In this document: in pieces, positions 18,776 to 28,370 of the stretch
How positions within the stretch are numbered: position 1 is the first letter of the stretch
Layout of the letters: each line of letters begins with the position of its first letter
From: Trichocoleus sp. FACHB-40
Lineage (GTDB): Bacteria > Cyanobacteriota > Cyanobacteriia > Cyanobacteriales > FACHB-T130
Direction of reading: 5' to 3'
Assembly: GCF_014695915.1 (NCBI RefSeq)
Contig: NZ_JACJPF010000041.1
Span: forward strand, 165,097 to 229,096
Length of the DNA: 64,000 bases
Made by a program: the position numbers and the translations under genes
The notes under the pieces: generated by a model
The model's database searches: none
What the model was told of the DNA's origin: nothing
What the model saw: only the letters and a program-made list of their open reading frames with translations

Positions 18776-19366
18776 CAGCAAAGATAACTAAATAAAACAC
18801 CCCATTGCTGGACTGTTCAAGAATTTGAGGCGTAGATTACCTGATGATTTATAACAATAAAACCCCGATGAAGTGAAAGTTTAACATGACCAGGTTGCTA
18901 CGACAATATATCTGAAATTTATTTGCTCCGCAAGAGGATTTTCTGAGCCGTTTAAAATCTTACACTAAAGTTATTGCTTCTGCTTTGAGCTAAATTTCAT
19001 ACTTTACAACACTTATAAGAATCAGTGCCTTGTTTTGGTTCGGCTGTCTTGATGGCAGTAGATTCAAAGACAAGGTAGAAAGCGATCGCTTTATCCCTAC
19101 GGAAGGCTATAACACCAATGAAGCTTTTAGCGTAGCATGACGGACATCAACCTCCAGTAAGTACATACTTAGGTACTAATACACCATAATTGCAATTGAT
19201 GGCAAACTTTCTAGCCCCTGTAATAGTAACCGCCGCTGCGATTAAGAACTAAGCAGAGGAAATATAATATTATCATCTATCCAGAGAGTTAGATATTTGA
19301 GATTTAAAATTAAGATTTATTTTAAGGTAACTTGCGGCTCAAGATAACAATAGCCTAATTTACTAA

Positions 19367-19421
19367 AATTCAGCCAAATTGCTGATTTTGTACGATGTTT
19401 TATCAGCAATTTGGCTGAATT
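19367..19421. repeat. Perfect 20-bp inverted repeat, 15-nt loop
   Basis: AATTCAGCCAAATTGCTGAT at 19367-19386 is exactly reverse-complemented at 19402-19421. It is not followed by a clear T-tract in either direction, although AATTTTTAT follows on the plus side. It may be a stable RNA hairpin, a MITE remnant or an operator; nothing in the window repeats it. Confidence 0.75.
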
Positions 19422-19563
19422 AATTTTTATATTATTTGGTATGGAATATCACCACTAAATGTCAAAAAAGTACATATTTTGGGGAAAATTGGTAATCTTT
19501 GAGTAACAAATAGGAGTAATCGCAATACTTCTGGCTTAATCTTAAAGGCGCAGCTACACGGAC

Positions 19564-19599
19564 AAAGGCTGCTGAGTTTGTAGCAGCCTTTGTATTTTT
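19564..19599 (+). terminator. Intrinsic terminator-like hairpin with no gene upstream
   Basis: AAAGGCTGCT (19564-19573) pairs perfectly with AGCAGCCTTT (19582-19591), followed by GTATTTTTA. On the plus strand no protein gene precedes it, so it may end a small RNA starting somewhere after 19.42 kb. Confidence 0.6.
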
Positions 19600-19721
19600 A
19601 GCTTTAAGTGAACGATATTGACCAATACCCTTAAAATATCGCTCTATACAGGGAATGGCATTTAATTGCCCTAAACTGGAAATAAATTTCCGTCTCTGCT
19701 TGTGTCAGTGACATTCCTCTA

Positions 19722-19807
19722 TATAGCCTTTCTCAGTTGAGTGGAATATATCGCAGTTCTGACGTTCGGGCTACTTTAGTAGGGACATGGCAATGCCATG
19801 TCCCTAC
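19722..19807 (+). repeat. Dispersed palindromic repeat, copy A
   Basis: The 3' part (19779-19807) is a perfect palindrome with 14-base arms, GTAGGGACATGGCA and TGCCATGTCCCTAC. The 5' part (19722-19770) reads TATAGCCTTTCTCAGTTGAG.. to GACGTTC. The whole unit recurs in reverse at 45976-46061, and the palindrome alone recurs at 32242-32270. Confidence 0.85.
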
Positions 19808-19826
19808 AGATGTATCGTCGCACCAG

Positions 19827-22712
19827 TTAAAATTGACCTGCTAAGGCTGGAATGCACCGTTCGCAAAGTAGGGGATGTTCGGTTGATTCGCCGACGTGGA
19901 GAGAGTAATTCCAACAGCGATCGCATTTTTCCCCGTCTGCTTTAACCACGCCAATTCCTATCCCATCTGACTGCAAGCTGTACTTTAAACCCTGCAAAGC
20001 GTCCGCAGAATCCAGCAGTTCTACCTGAGAAGTAATAAACAGGTAACGTAACTCATCCACACCATTGTGTGTGCTAGGGACTGAGTTAGGATTCAAATCT
20101 TGCAATAAAGAGCAAAATTCAGCATTCGGGATGTAGAGTAAAACTTTGGCTTCCAAGGAAGAACCAATCATTTTTTCGGCGCGTGCTTGTTCCATCACCT
20201 TGTTAACTTCGGTGCGAATTTGCCGCAACTGTAGCCAGAATGATGCCATTTCTGGCTTGTTCCATTGCTCGTCTAATTTTACCCAACCTGCTTCAAACAC
20301 AGAATTGTAAGGTGTGGGATAGGGGATATATTGCCAGATATCTTCCGCCATGTGACAGAGAACGGGCGCGATCGCTCGTGCTAAATTCTCTACAGCCACA
20401 GCCAGCACTGTCTGAGTGCTGCGACGGCGGAAAGAATCCGGGGCGCTGATATAGAGCCTATCTTTGGCAATATCTAGATAGAAGTTAGACAAGTCAACTA
20501 CACAGAAATTCTGCACCGTTTGGAAAAAGCGGAAAAACTGGAAACTCTCGAACGCTTGCGTCACCTCAGCGAATACTTCCGTCATTCGGTGCAGCATATA
20601 GCGGTCGAGTTCCGGTAACTGCTCGTAAGGAACCGCATCCTTCGCAGGGTCGAAATCGTGCAAATTCCCCAACAAGAAACGCGCCGTATTGCGAATCTTG
20701 TTTCTCACATCCCCCAACTGCTTGAGGATGCTTTTACTGATTGGGACATCTGAGGTGTAGTCTACCGAGGACACCCACAGACGCAACACATCAGCACCAT
20801 AGGGAGGATCATCTTTTTGATTTTTGCCGCCTTCGATGACCATTGCTGGATCGACAACATTACCCAGCGATTTGCTCATCTTCATACCCTTTTCATCCAG
20901 AGTAAAACCGTGAGTTAATACGGTTTTGTAGGGTGCGATGCCATTAGTTGCCACACTGGTTAAGAGGCTGGACTGGAACCAACCGCGATGCTGATCCGAA
21001 CCTTCCAGATAGATATCCGCTGGATAGGGCAATTCCGGGCGTTGTTTCAGCACAGCAGCCCAAGAAGAACCGGAGTCAAACCAGACATCCATTGTATCGG
21101 TGCCTTTGCGGTAAGACTTGCCATTATTGCGGTATGTTTCTGGCAACAACTCCTCTACCGACATTTCCCACCAAGCATCAGAACCCTTCTGAGCGATAAT
21201 TGCCTGAACGTGGGCGATTGATTCTTCGTTTAGCAGGGGTTCGCCCGTCTCCTCGTCGTAGAAGACGGGAATTGGGACACCCCAGCTGCGCTGACGGGAG
21301 ATGCACCAATCGGAACGATCTGCAACCATTGGCGTGATGCGGTTTTGACCAACAGCGGGAATCCATCTTACGGATGCGATCGCTTTGAGCGCCTCCTCCC
21401 GAAATCCCTCCACAGAAGCAAACCACTGTTCTGTCGCCCGGAAAATCGTTGGCTTTTTCGTCCGCCAATCGTAAGGATACTTATGGACATAAGGTTCCTC
21501 CTTCAACAACGAACCCACTCCCACTAGAGCATCAATGACGGCTTGATTGGCATCACCCAGCACATTTAATCCCGCAAACTGTCCCGCCTCCTCGGTAAAT
21601 TTCCCATCGGCATCAACCGGAGACAAAATGGGCAAATTATAACGCTGACCCACCAGGTAGTCATCTTGACCATGACCAGGGGCAGTGTGTACCAAACCAG
21701 TTCCAGACTCAGTTGTGACGTAATCCCCCCCAATTACAACCGGGCTTTCGCGGTCAAATAGGGGATGGCGGTAGGTGGAATACTCCAAAGCCTTGCCCAT
21801 AACTGTCGCTTTCACGGTCAGCTGAGTACCAAACGTAGCAGATAATCGCTCAACCAAATCAGCAGCGACGATCAAGTATTTCCAGCCTATAGCAGATTCC
21901 GACTCAACTTCAACCACCGCATAAGTTAAGTCTGGGTTCACACTGACAGCCAAGTTAGCGGGAATCGTCCAAGGTGTCGTCGTCCAGATAGCTACACCCA
22001 AATCCGGCAAAAACTCTCCCAGTGCAGGTTTCACTGCCTCCGAAAGACTCGTCATCCGGAACGCCGCATATAGACTGCGCGAAGTGTGACCTTCCGGATA
22101 TTCCAACTCTGCCTCAGCCAGCGCCGTTTTAGAACTGGGACTCCAGTGAACGGGTTTCAAGCCTCGATAGATGTAACCTTTGAGCATCATCTGACCGAAA
22201 ACGCCAATCTGAGCCGCTTCATATTCCGGCTTTAGCGTCAGATAAGGGTTTTCCCAGTCGCCCCAGATACCATAGCGCTTGAAGCTTTGGGACTGCTCAT
22301 CCACAGTCTTGAGAGCAAAGTCTCTGGCTTTGTGGCGGAGTTCCAGAGTAGTGAGATTTTGCCTCTCAGGTTGTTTCATATTCTGAAGGACTTTCAGCTC
22401 AATAGGCAAGCCGTGACAATCCCAACCTGGGACGTAGCGAACTTTGCGCCCTTGCAGCAGTTGGTATTTGTTGATGATATCCTTGAGAATTTTATTTAGG
22501 GCATGACCAATATGCAACGACCCATTGGCGTAGGGCGGGCCATCGTGCAGAATAAATAACTCGCCGGGATTGTTCTGCGACAAGCGCTCGTAAATTTGCT
22601 GTTCTGCCCAAAACTTTTGCAGTTCGGGTTCCCGTTTGATGGCGTTCGCCCGCATATCAAACTGGGTTTTGGGCAGATTAACGGTGTCCTTATAGTTCCC
22701 TGTTGCTGTCAC
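19827..22712 (-). CDS. ileS: Isoleucyl-tRNA synthetase
   Basis: 961 residues, full length for the bacterial type with a C-terminal zinc site. Charges tRNA-Ile in the cytoplasm. Class I signatures are intact: HIGH box in PPYANGSLHIGHALNK (about 57-72), WDCHGLPIE, the editing-domain stretch TTPWTIPANLAV, LEGSDQHRGWFQSSLL, and the KMSKS loop (KGMKMSKSLGN). The C-terminal zinc cysteines are CDRCW and CERC. The start is GTG at 22710-22712, which fits the conserved YKDTVNLPKTQFDMRANA N-terminus. No T-box leader was seen upstream. Confidence 0.98.
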   Translation of the reverse strand: MTATGNYKDTVNLPKTQFDMRANAIKREPELQKFWAEQQIYERLSQNNPGELFILHDGPPYANGSLHIGHALNKILKDIINKYQLLQGRKVRYVPGWDCHGLPIELKVLQNMKQPERQNLTTLELRHKARDFALKTVDEQSQSFKRYGIWGDWENPYLTLKPEYEAAQIGVFGQMMLKGYIYRGLKPVHWSPSSKTALAEAELEYPEGHTSRSLYAAFRMTSLSEAVKPALGEFLPDLGVAIWTTTPWTIPANLAVSVNPDLTYAVVEVESESAIGWKYLIVAADLVERLSATFGTQLTVKATVMGKALEYSTYRHPLFDRESPVVIGGDYVTTESGTGLVHTAPGHGQDDYLVGQRYNLPILSPVDADGKFTEEAGQFAGLNVLGDANQAVIDALVGVGSLLKEEPYVHKYPYDWRTKKPTIFRATEQWFASVEGFREEALKAIASVRWIPAVGQNRITPMVADRSDWCISRQRSWGVPIPVFYDEETGEPLLNEESIAHVQAIIAQKGSDAWWEMSVEELLPETYRNNGKSYRKGTDTMDVWFDSGSSWAAVLKQRPELPYPADIYLEGSDQHRGWFQSSLLTSVATNGIAPYKTVLTHGFTLDEKGMKMSKSLGNVVDPAMVIEGGKNQKDDPPYGADVLRLWVSSVDYTSDVPISKSILKQLGDVRNKIRNTARFLLGNLHDFDPAKDAVPYEQLPELDRYMLHRMTEVFAEVTQAFESFQFFRFFQTVQNFCVVDLSNFYLDIAKDRLYISAPDSFRRRSTQTVLAVAVENLARAIAPVLCHMAEDIWQYIPYPTPYNSVFEAGWVKLDEQWNKPEMASFWLQLRQIRTEVNKVMEQARAEKMIGSSLEAKVLLYIPNAEFCSLLQDLNPNSVPSTHNGVDELRYLFITSQVELLDSADALQGLKYSLQSDGIGIGVVKADGEKCDRCWNYSLHVGESTEHPLLCERCIPALAGQF

Positions 22713-23046
22713 AGTTCAATACCGATGAATGGTAGAGTCATATTTCTTCATTATCGGTTACAAGTCCCAAGGTCTTCAACTTTTTCTCGTTCCCAGTCTC
22801 ATCCTGGGAACGCGCTTAGAAAGGCAACCGTCTCCGCCAATCGCTAATAAAACTACACAAGTGAGGCGACCGCCGCACTTACGCGCCGCTTCACTAACAC
22901 AGCGCTAGTAGGTTGAGTTGAACGATAGTGAAACCCAACGAATGCTTATGGATGTTGGGTTTCGTGCCTCTCTTAACGATAGGAGGGACTGGGGACAAGC
23001 AAGCAAATCTCCCTTGTCCCCAGCCCCCAATCCCCAATCCCTATTT
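22713..23046. repeat. Intergenic region with two dispersed hairpin repeats
   Basis: CGTTCCCAG (22788-22796) and CTGGGAACG (22804-22812) form one hairpin. GAAACCCAAC (22930-22939) and GTTGGGTTTC (22954-22963) form another, preceded by a GTAGGTTGAGTTG-like unit. Related GTAGGTTGGGTT units occur near 48.17 kb and 55.77 kb. No gene is visible. Confidence 0.7.
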
Positions 23047-23982
23047 TTAAGTTGGGTTGGGTGGGTTTTCTAAGGGTTGATTGGCTTCTGACGCTGAAGT
23101 TTCTTCTGAGGTAGGTGGAGGTGAAGCTGGGATATGCTTCTCTTCGGCATCTTCTAGAGCCGCTTCCACCAATTCAGGATCGGGTGGGTTCGGACGAACG
23201 GGTTCAAGAGTCTCAGCTTCGCTTGTGGCTGATTCAGTTGCTTCTACAGCGGCTTGGGGTTCCAGATCATTATCCCTTTCCACCACAGGAGCGGGTGGGT
23301 TGGGAAGAACGGGTTCAGGAGCCTCTGATTCGCTTGTGGCTGATTCAGTTGCTCCTACGGCTGCTTTGGGTTCCAAGTCATCCAAATCGGTTTGGGGTGC
23401 GGCTTCTTGAGCCAGTTCTTCTACAGTGACTTCATCAACTACTTCTTGCCCTGAGATGGAATCTAGCAGTTGAGACTGGGGGGGCGCTGGTGGTACGGGC
23501 GGTTGATTGTTATCAGGTACTCGGTTGTCCACCACCGTAACGGGTGATTTTGCTGAGTCAGCCGGTGCTGGGGGTGGGGTGGTTTGGGTGTCTGATTTGC
23601 TTTTACCCCCTGTCACTTTACCCACAGTTTCTTTAAGATTTGCGAACAGATTAGTGACTCGCTGCTGTGGGGATATTTTTGTCAGTTCCTGTAACGCCTC
23701 TGGGCTAGGTATCGCAGTCTGCTGTGCTGCTGGGGTGAGGGAGCGCCGTAATGTCAGCGTTTCCCAACCCAACCAACCGAGTAGCGCCACGCTAGCTAAT
23801 TGTCCCAGCAGTACACCGCCTGTGATGCGTCCTGCACACACCCACAAAACCAAGGCGTAGAATAATCCCACACCACTCCAGATAAAGTCATTCTTCCGAT
23901 GGACTTCAGGGAAAAAGAAAGCTGCTAAGTAAAGGGCGAGGCTACTAACAGCAACAGCGATCGCCAGGATATATGCCAGCAT
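23047..23982 (-). CDS. ycf66: Ycf66 family protein
   Basis: 311 residues from the ATG at 23980-23982. The N-terminal ~90 residues match the Ycf66 pattern: MLAYILAIAVAVSSLALYLA, FFFPEVHRKNDFIWSGVGLFYALVLWV and a third hydrophobic segment (GGVLLGQLASVALLGWLGWETL). The rest is a long Pro/Glu/Ala-rich tail that is probably disordered. It has internal repetition: the stretch ATESATSE(S/A)E..EPV.PNPP occurs twice. The longest frame starts 12 codons earlier at a TTG, but GGAG about 11 bases before the ATG and the family N-terminus favour the ATG. Membrane protein of unknown function, conserved in cyanobacteria and some plastids. Confidence 0.87.
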   Translation of the reverse strand: MLAYILAIAVAVSSLALYLAAFFFPEVHRKNDFIWSGVGLFYALVLWVCAGRITGGVLLGQLASVALLGWLGWETLTLRRSLTPAAQQTAIPSPEALQELTKISPQQRVTNLFANLKETVGKVTGGKSKSDTQTTPPPAPADSAKSPVTVVDNRVPDNNQPPVPPAPPQSQLLDSISGQEVVDEVTVEELAQEAAPQTDLDDLEPKAAVGATESATSESEAPEPVLPNPPAPVVERDNDLEPQAAVEATESATSEAETLEPVRPNPPDPELVEAALEDAEEKHIPASPPPTSEETSASEANQPLENPPNPT

Positions 23983-24212
23983 TTTATGGATGCTCCAAAA
24001 CTTGTGTCTATGATCCAATTTTGCAAGAGAACTGTTGACCTAGATACAAATTGAAATTAAATTAGCTGTTTCAATTTGATGTCTTTTGTACTAAGGGCGC
24101 TTTAGTTTTGGCGACTCTTAATATCTTCTTTACGGGAAACCCATAGGATATCGGGATACCCTGAAAGGAACGCAACTGTTCAAAAGCATTGCAGAGTTGA
24201 ACATTGAATCTT

Positions 24213-25715
24213 ATGACACAGCAGAGCTTTGGTGTAATTGGTTTAGCCGTCATGGGCGAAAACTTGGCGCTAAATGTAGAGCGCAATGGGTTCCCCATCT
24301 CCGTCTATAACCGCACGCCAGAAAAAACGGATGCCTTTATGGCCCAGCGGGCGCAGGGAAAAAATGTCCACGCCGCCTATTCAATTGAAGATTTTGTCAA
24401 ATCTCTGGAACGCCCCCGCAAAATCCTGATCATGGTAAAAGCTGGTGCGCCAGTGGATGCGGTGATTAACCAGCTCAAACCCCTGCTGGATGAGGGCGAC
24501 ATTATTATCGACGGTGGAAACTCCCTGTTTGACGATACCGCTCGTCGCACTCGCGAATTAGAGCCGGAGGGTTTCAGGTTTATCGGGATGGGTGTCAGTG
24601 GCGGTGAAGAAGGGGCGCTGAATGGCCCTAGCTTGATGCCGGGAGGCACGAAAAGCTCCTACGAGTATCTGGAGCCAATTTTGACGAAGATTGCGGCTCA
24701 GGTGGATGATGGCCCCTGTGTGACCTATATTGGCCCTGGTGGTGCTGGTCACTACGTCAAGATGGTACACAATGGCATTGAGTACGGCGATATGCAGCTG
24801 ATTGCAGAAGCATACGACTTGCTTAAAAATGCTTTGGGGTTGGATCACCAGCAACTGCACGAGATTTTTGCTGAATGGAACACCACCGATGAACTCAATT
24901 CCTACCTAATTGAGATTACGGCGGATATCTTTACTTACATCGATCCAGATATTAATCAGCCTCTGGTTGATAAGATTCTCGATGCGGCTGGGCAAAAAGG
25001 TACGGGACGTTGGACGGTGCAGAGTGCGCTGGAGTTGGGGATCTGTATTCCGACGATGACGGCGGCGGTTAATGCCCGGATCATATCTTCCTTTAAAAAG
25101 GAGCGGGTGGCTGCTTCGGAGATTTTAACGGGCCCTAGTGGGAAGTATGAGGGGGACACCAAAACCTTCATTAACCAAATCCGTGATGCTCTCTATTGCT
25201 CGAAGATTTGCTCTTACGCTCAGGGTATGGCGCTATTGAGTGCAGCGTCAAAGGCTTATTCCTATGACCTGAATTTGAGCGAAACTGCCCGGATTTGGAA
25301 GGGTGGTTGTATTATTCGAGCTGGGTTCTTGAATAAGATTAAATCTGCTTTCAAGGACAATCCAGAGTTGCCTAATTTGCTTTTGGCTCCTGAGTTTAAG
25401 CAGACAATTTTGGATCGTCAGGACGCTTGGCGGGAAGTTTTGTCCCAGTCAGCGAAGCTGGGGATTCCAGTTCCGGCGTTCAGTGCGTCGCTGGATTATT
25501 TTGATAGTTATCGACGCGATCGCTTGCCACAAAACCTCACCCAAGCTCAGCGCGATTACTTCGGCGCTCACACCTACGAGCGTATTGACAAAGAAGGCTT
25601 CTTCCACACCGAATGGACGACGCTTGACGAGGAAACTTTACAGACCTCGACACCTGTACCCCTTCAAGCTCAAGATCCTGCGGTAGTTTTAGCCGCCCCG
25701 GACGCTCCGGAATAG
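24213..25715 (+). CDS. gnd: 6-phosphogluconate dehydrogenase (decarboxylating)
   Basis: 500 residues, full length. Oxidises 6-phosphogluconate to ribulose 5-phosphate with NADP+ in the oxidative pentose phosphate pathway. NADP-binding [15 protein letters not shown] at the N-terminus, [29 protein letters not shown] (substrate and catalytic loop), [20 protein letters not shown] (catalytic Lys and Glu), and the C-terminal [30 protein letters not shown]. The longest frame begins at a TTG three codons upstream; the ATG before TQQSFGVIG is the usual start. A strong terminator follows. Confidence 0.98.
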   Translation: MTQQSFGVIGLAVMGENLALNVERNGFPISVYNRTPEKTDAFMAQRAQGKNVHAAYSIEDFVKSLERPRKILIMVKAGAPVDAVINQLKPLLDEGDIIIDGGNSLFDDTARRTRELEPEGFRFIGMGVSGGEEGALNGPSLMPGGTKSSYEYLEPILTKIAAQVDDGPCVTYIGPGGAGHYVKMVHNGIEYGDMQLIAEAYDLLKNALGLDHQQLHEIFAEWNTTDELNSYLIEITADIFTYIDPDINQPLVDKILDAAGQKGTGRWTVQSALELGICIPTMTAAVNARIISSFKKERVAASEILTGPSGKYEGDTKTFINQIRDALYCSKICSYAQGMALLSAASKAYSYDLNLSETARIWKGGCIIRAGFLNKIKSAFKDNPELPNLLLAPEFKQTILDRQDAWREVLSQSAKLGIPVPAFSASLDYFDSYRRDRLPQNLTQAQRDYFGAHTYERIDKEGFFHTEWTTLDEETLQTSTPVPLQAQDPAVVLAAPDAPE

Positions 25716-25723
25716 AAAAGTAG

Positions 25724-25766
25724 AAAAAAAATAGGGTAGGTAAAAACCTACCCTATTTTTTTTTTC
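25724..25766. terminator. Intrinsic terminator after gnd (bidirectional)
   Basis: AATAGGGTAGGT (25730-25741) and ACCTACCCTATT (25746-25757) form a perfect 12-bp stem with an AAAA loop. A-run and T-run flanks make it usable by gnd on the plus strand and by the convergent minus-strand gene. Confidence 0.95.
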
Positions 25767-25841
25767 AGCTTTAAGCAGGTGGAAATAGCAAAATATTCTG
25801 TAGCGTCTTCATCTTTTATAGATGAGCCAAAAGTGCGCGAA

Positions 25842-27263
25842 TTACCACCAACTAAATCGCCAAATCTTGATAGTCTTGTCATGACTCCCACTCACGATAG
25901 TCTTTCCATCTGGACTGATAGCAACAGAATAAATTACACCTAAATGCCCCGCCAGAGTACAGATTTCTCTGCCTGTAGCTATCTGCCACAGCTTGATAGT
26001 GCCGTCCTCGCTGCCACTCACAAGAGTCTTTCCATCTGGGCTGAAAGTGACAGAATAAACCGCACCTGTATGCCCTGTGAGAGTACAGATTTCTCTGCCT
26101 GTAGCTGTCTGCCACAGTTTGATTTGTTTGAAACTCCCACTGGCTATGTTTTGTCCATCTGGGCTGAAGGCGACAGACAAAACATAGCCAGAATTTCCGA
26201 CAATTGAACGAATTAGTTGACCGTTGCCCATCTGCCGAATTCTGAGCGGCTTTTCCAAACCTCCACTTGCAAGAATCTTTCCATCCCGACTGATAGCAAT
26301 AGACAAAACTTGGGCTGACTGTCCTTTAAGGGTGTTGAGTTCTTTTCCTGTAGTTGTCTGCCAAAACTTGATAGTTTTGTCATTACTAGCACTAGCTAGA
26401 ATTTGCCCATCTAGGTTGAAGGTGACAGCCGAAACTTCGTCTGAATGCCCAGAAAACAAACCGCCAAAGGTGCGAATTACTTTCCTTGTAGCCAAATCCC
26501 ACAACTTAATGGTTTTGTCAACACTGCCACTGGCAAAAGTTCTTCTATCTTTACTAAAGGCAAGGCAACGCACCCCGTCTGAATGCCCTGCGAGGGTGTG
26601 GATTAGCTTCCCTGTAGCCAGATTCCATAGCTTGATAGTTTTGTCAAAGCTGCCACTGATAAGGGTTCTTCCATCCCAACTGATGACAACAGCAGCAACT
26701 AATTCTGAATGACTGGTGAGGGTGCGATCGCATTTCCATTGTGGAAATACAGATGCAGGCGGTGGCGAAGGTGGTGGCGGTGCGGGTGATGGCTTTGCCG
26801 CTTTTTGTTTCAGCTCAAGCTCTGCCACTTTCTTTGCATCTGAGTTGGCTCTGTTGTTATATCCCATTTGGGAGCAGGCAAACCCTCTGGATTTATATGC
26901 TTTTATATAGTATGAATTGATCCGGATTGCGCGGGTAAAATCTTCGATTGCTTCCTCATATTTTTCTTTTTTAATATTTCCCAATCCCTGGTTATAGTAT
27001 ATTTGTGCATTAAATAAATTATTTTTATAAATCCCTGTATTAAAAGTTTTATCAGCCGAATTATCCAAATAAAACTTTAGCTCTTCGTAAGCTTGGTTGA
27101 TTTTTTTAATTTCCTCTTCTGCTTTTTGTTTTAGTTGAGGGTCGTGAGAAAAGCGATCTGGATGCGAAGTCTTAGCCAGGTTTCGGTAAGCTTGCTTAAT
27201 CTCTGCGTGCGATGCACCAAGTTTCAGCCCAAGAATTTCGTAAGACTGATTGATATTATTCAT
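25842..27263 (-). CDS. J-domain - TPR - WD40 protein
   Basis: 473 residues. An N-terminal J domain (about 5-70) has YEILGLKLGASHAEIKQAYR and the HPD triad (SHPDRF) needed to stimulate DnaK. A TPR-like pair at about 82-150 (AQIYYNQGLGNIKKEKYEEA) and a Pro-rich linker (PAPPPPSPPPA) follow. Seven WD40 repeats (about 178-473) would close one beta-propeller; most blades carry GHS..V and DKTIKLW. The fourth and fifth blades are degenerate (LRIRQM, SFKQIKLW). It probably recruits an Hsp70 to WD40-bound clients, which is inference. Start ATG 27261-27263. Confidence 0.9.
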   Translation of the reverse strand: MNNINQSYEILGLKLGASHAEIKQAYRNLAKTSHPDRFSHDPQLKQKAEEEIKKINQAYEELKFYLDNSADKTFNTGIYKNNLFNAQIYYNQGLGNIKKEKYEEAIEDFTRAIRINSYYIKAYKSRGFACSQMGYNNRANSDAKKVAELELKQKAAKPSPAPPPPSPPPASVFPQWKCDRTLTSHSELVAAVVISWDGRTLISGSFDKTIKLWNLATGKLIHTLAGHSDGVRCLAFSKDRRTFASGSVDKTIKLWDLATRKVIRTFGGLFSGHSDEVSAVTFNLDGQILASASNDKTIKFWQTTTGKELNTLKGQSAQVLSIAISRDGKILASGGLEKPLRIRQMGNGQLIRSIVGNSGYVLSVAFSPDGQNIASGSFKQIKLWQTATGREICTLTGHTGAVYSVTFSPDGKTLVSGSEDGTIKLWQIATGREICTLAGHLGVIYSVAISPDGKTIVSGSHDKTIKIWRFSWW

Positions 27264-27360
27264 CTAAGTTATTTGTGCTTTGAGCTTGGGGTGAAACAAG
27301 AAAGCGGCTGATTGGGTTTATATTCAGTGTTCCCAAAATTTCCTAGGTTCTAACGCACGC

Positions 27361-28071
27361 TCACTTTACATTTCCCTGATGCTCGCACTTAAAACCCTGT
27401 TCGCGCCACTGTTCTATATCCACATCCGCAAGCGGAGTTACTTGGTTGCATTTAGGTTGGATTACCTGACTCAATACCGCCCATACTAAGCTACGAGTTA
27501 CGTCTAATCCTGTCTTGAGAAACGATTCTCGATTGGCAGGAATACCCTGTTCTGGTACGATTTCAGTCTCTACCCAAATCCCATGAGCGCCGCATAAAAT
27601 TTGCGCGAGCCACTGCGCTCTTGGCAGATGGCTGGCGGAGGTGATTAACTTAATTTTACGGACTCCCCAAGAGCGGAGAATTGGTATCCCAAAATAGAAA
27701 TTGCTAAAAGTTGATTTTGCACACTTTTCTAGCCAAACTTGCTCAATAGAAGCATTTTCTCTTTGAAAAATTAGCCAGATGCAGGGGTCTTTAGAGCCTT
27801 GAGAAATTAAAACCCGTATTCCTGCGTCTTTTTTTACTTGCTGGGCTACGTATATTTCCCTACTAATACTTCCGCCTAAGACAAAATAGGCATCCACTTT
27901 AGTTTGTGAGGCAGAGTACAAAGAAAGCATAATGATTAATAACCATCCGCCCAAGATAACGCCTAGAATAGCGATAATGAAGGGTAAAAGCCGTCGAGCG
28001 CTTCTGAAGGCAAACTGATGAACTGCGGCACGGTGGGGCTGCTGGTAAGTAAATCTAACTGGGCGGTTCAC
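27361..28071 (-). CDS. YdcF-like (DUF218) membrane-anchored protein
   Basis: 236 residues. One N-terminal membrane segment (LLPFIIAILGVILGGWLLIIMLSLY, about 28-52) is followed by a DUF218 fold: DAYFVLGGS, IRVLISQGSKDPC, IKLITSASHLPRAQWLAQIL (the conserved T.S..H..RA motif) and a C-terminal NRESFLKTGLDVTRSLVWAVLSQ. DUF218 proteins include ElyC/SanA-type envelope proteins; the reaction is not known for this one. The start is GTG (28069-28071) with no better alternative upstream. Confidence 0.83.
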   Translation of the reverse strand: MNRPVRFTYQQPHRAAVHQFAFRSARRLLPFIIAILGVILGGWLLIIMLSLYSASQTKVDAYFVLGGSISREIYVAQQVKKDAGIRVLISQGSKDPCIWLIFQRENASIEQVWLEKCAKSTFSNFYFGIPILRSWGVRKIKLITSASHLPRAQWLAQILCGAHGIWVETEIVPEQGIPANRESFLKTGLDVTRSLVWAVLSQVIQPKCNQVTPLADVDIEQWREQGFKCEHQGNVK

Positions 28072-28370
28072 AATTTATTTGAGTATTTGTTCGGATGAAA
28101 TTTAGTAATGCTTTACACTACTTTAACTATTAAGACTATTTTGTTGTTCTTTTAGGCTGGCGCCTATTAAACTGAGGTAAGTAAAAAATTAGCAGGAAAG
28201 TCGAGTCAAACAAGGCTGTTATCCTGGCTACTAATATGAATAATGAGGACACTGGGCGAACTGGCACAAAATTGATGCAGCCTAGATAATAAACCTGAGT
28301 ATCTTGGAAATAGTTCGTTTCAGGCGTCACACGGTATCTACAGATTAAACCCCTCTTCAAGCCACTCTTC

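Larger units (their letters stand above)
18776..19826. other. 1-kb intergenic region between the surface operon and ileS
   Basis: No gene was found on either strand. It contains a perfect 20-bp inverted repeat (19367-19421), a plus-strand terminator-like hairpin (19564-19599) and a dispersed palindrome (19722-19807), listed separately. The surface operon promoter should lie in the first few hundred bases left of 19.3 kb, but I could not place it. Confidence 0.6.

Noticed and set aside
19458..19505. 13-codon ORF before the 19564 terminator as another leader peptide
   Set aside because: No biosynthetic gene follows on the plus strand and the codons show no amino acid bias.
22713..23046. Possible T-box or other riboswitch before ileS
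   Set aside because: No T-box motif or conserved aptamer was seen; the hairpins there are dispersed repeats.
26224..26712. 162-codon plus-strand ORF
   Set aside because: Antisense to the WD40 repeats; its own apparent repeats mirror the blades.
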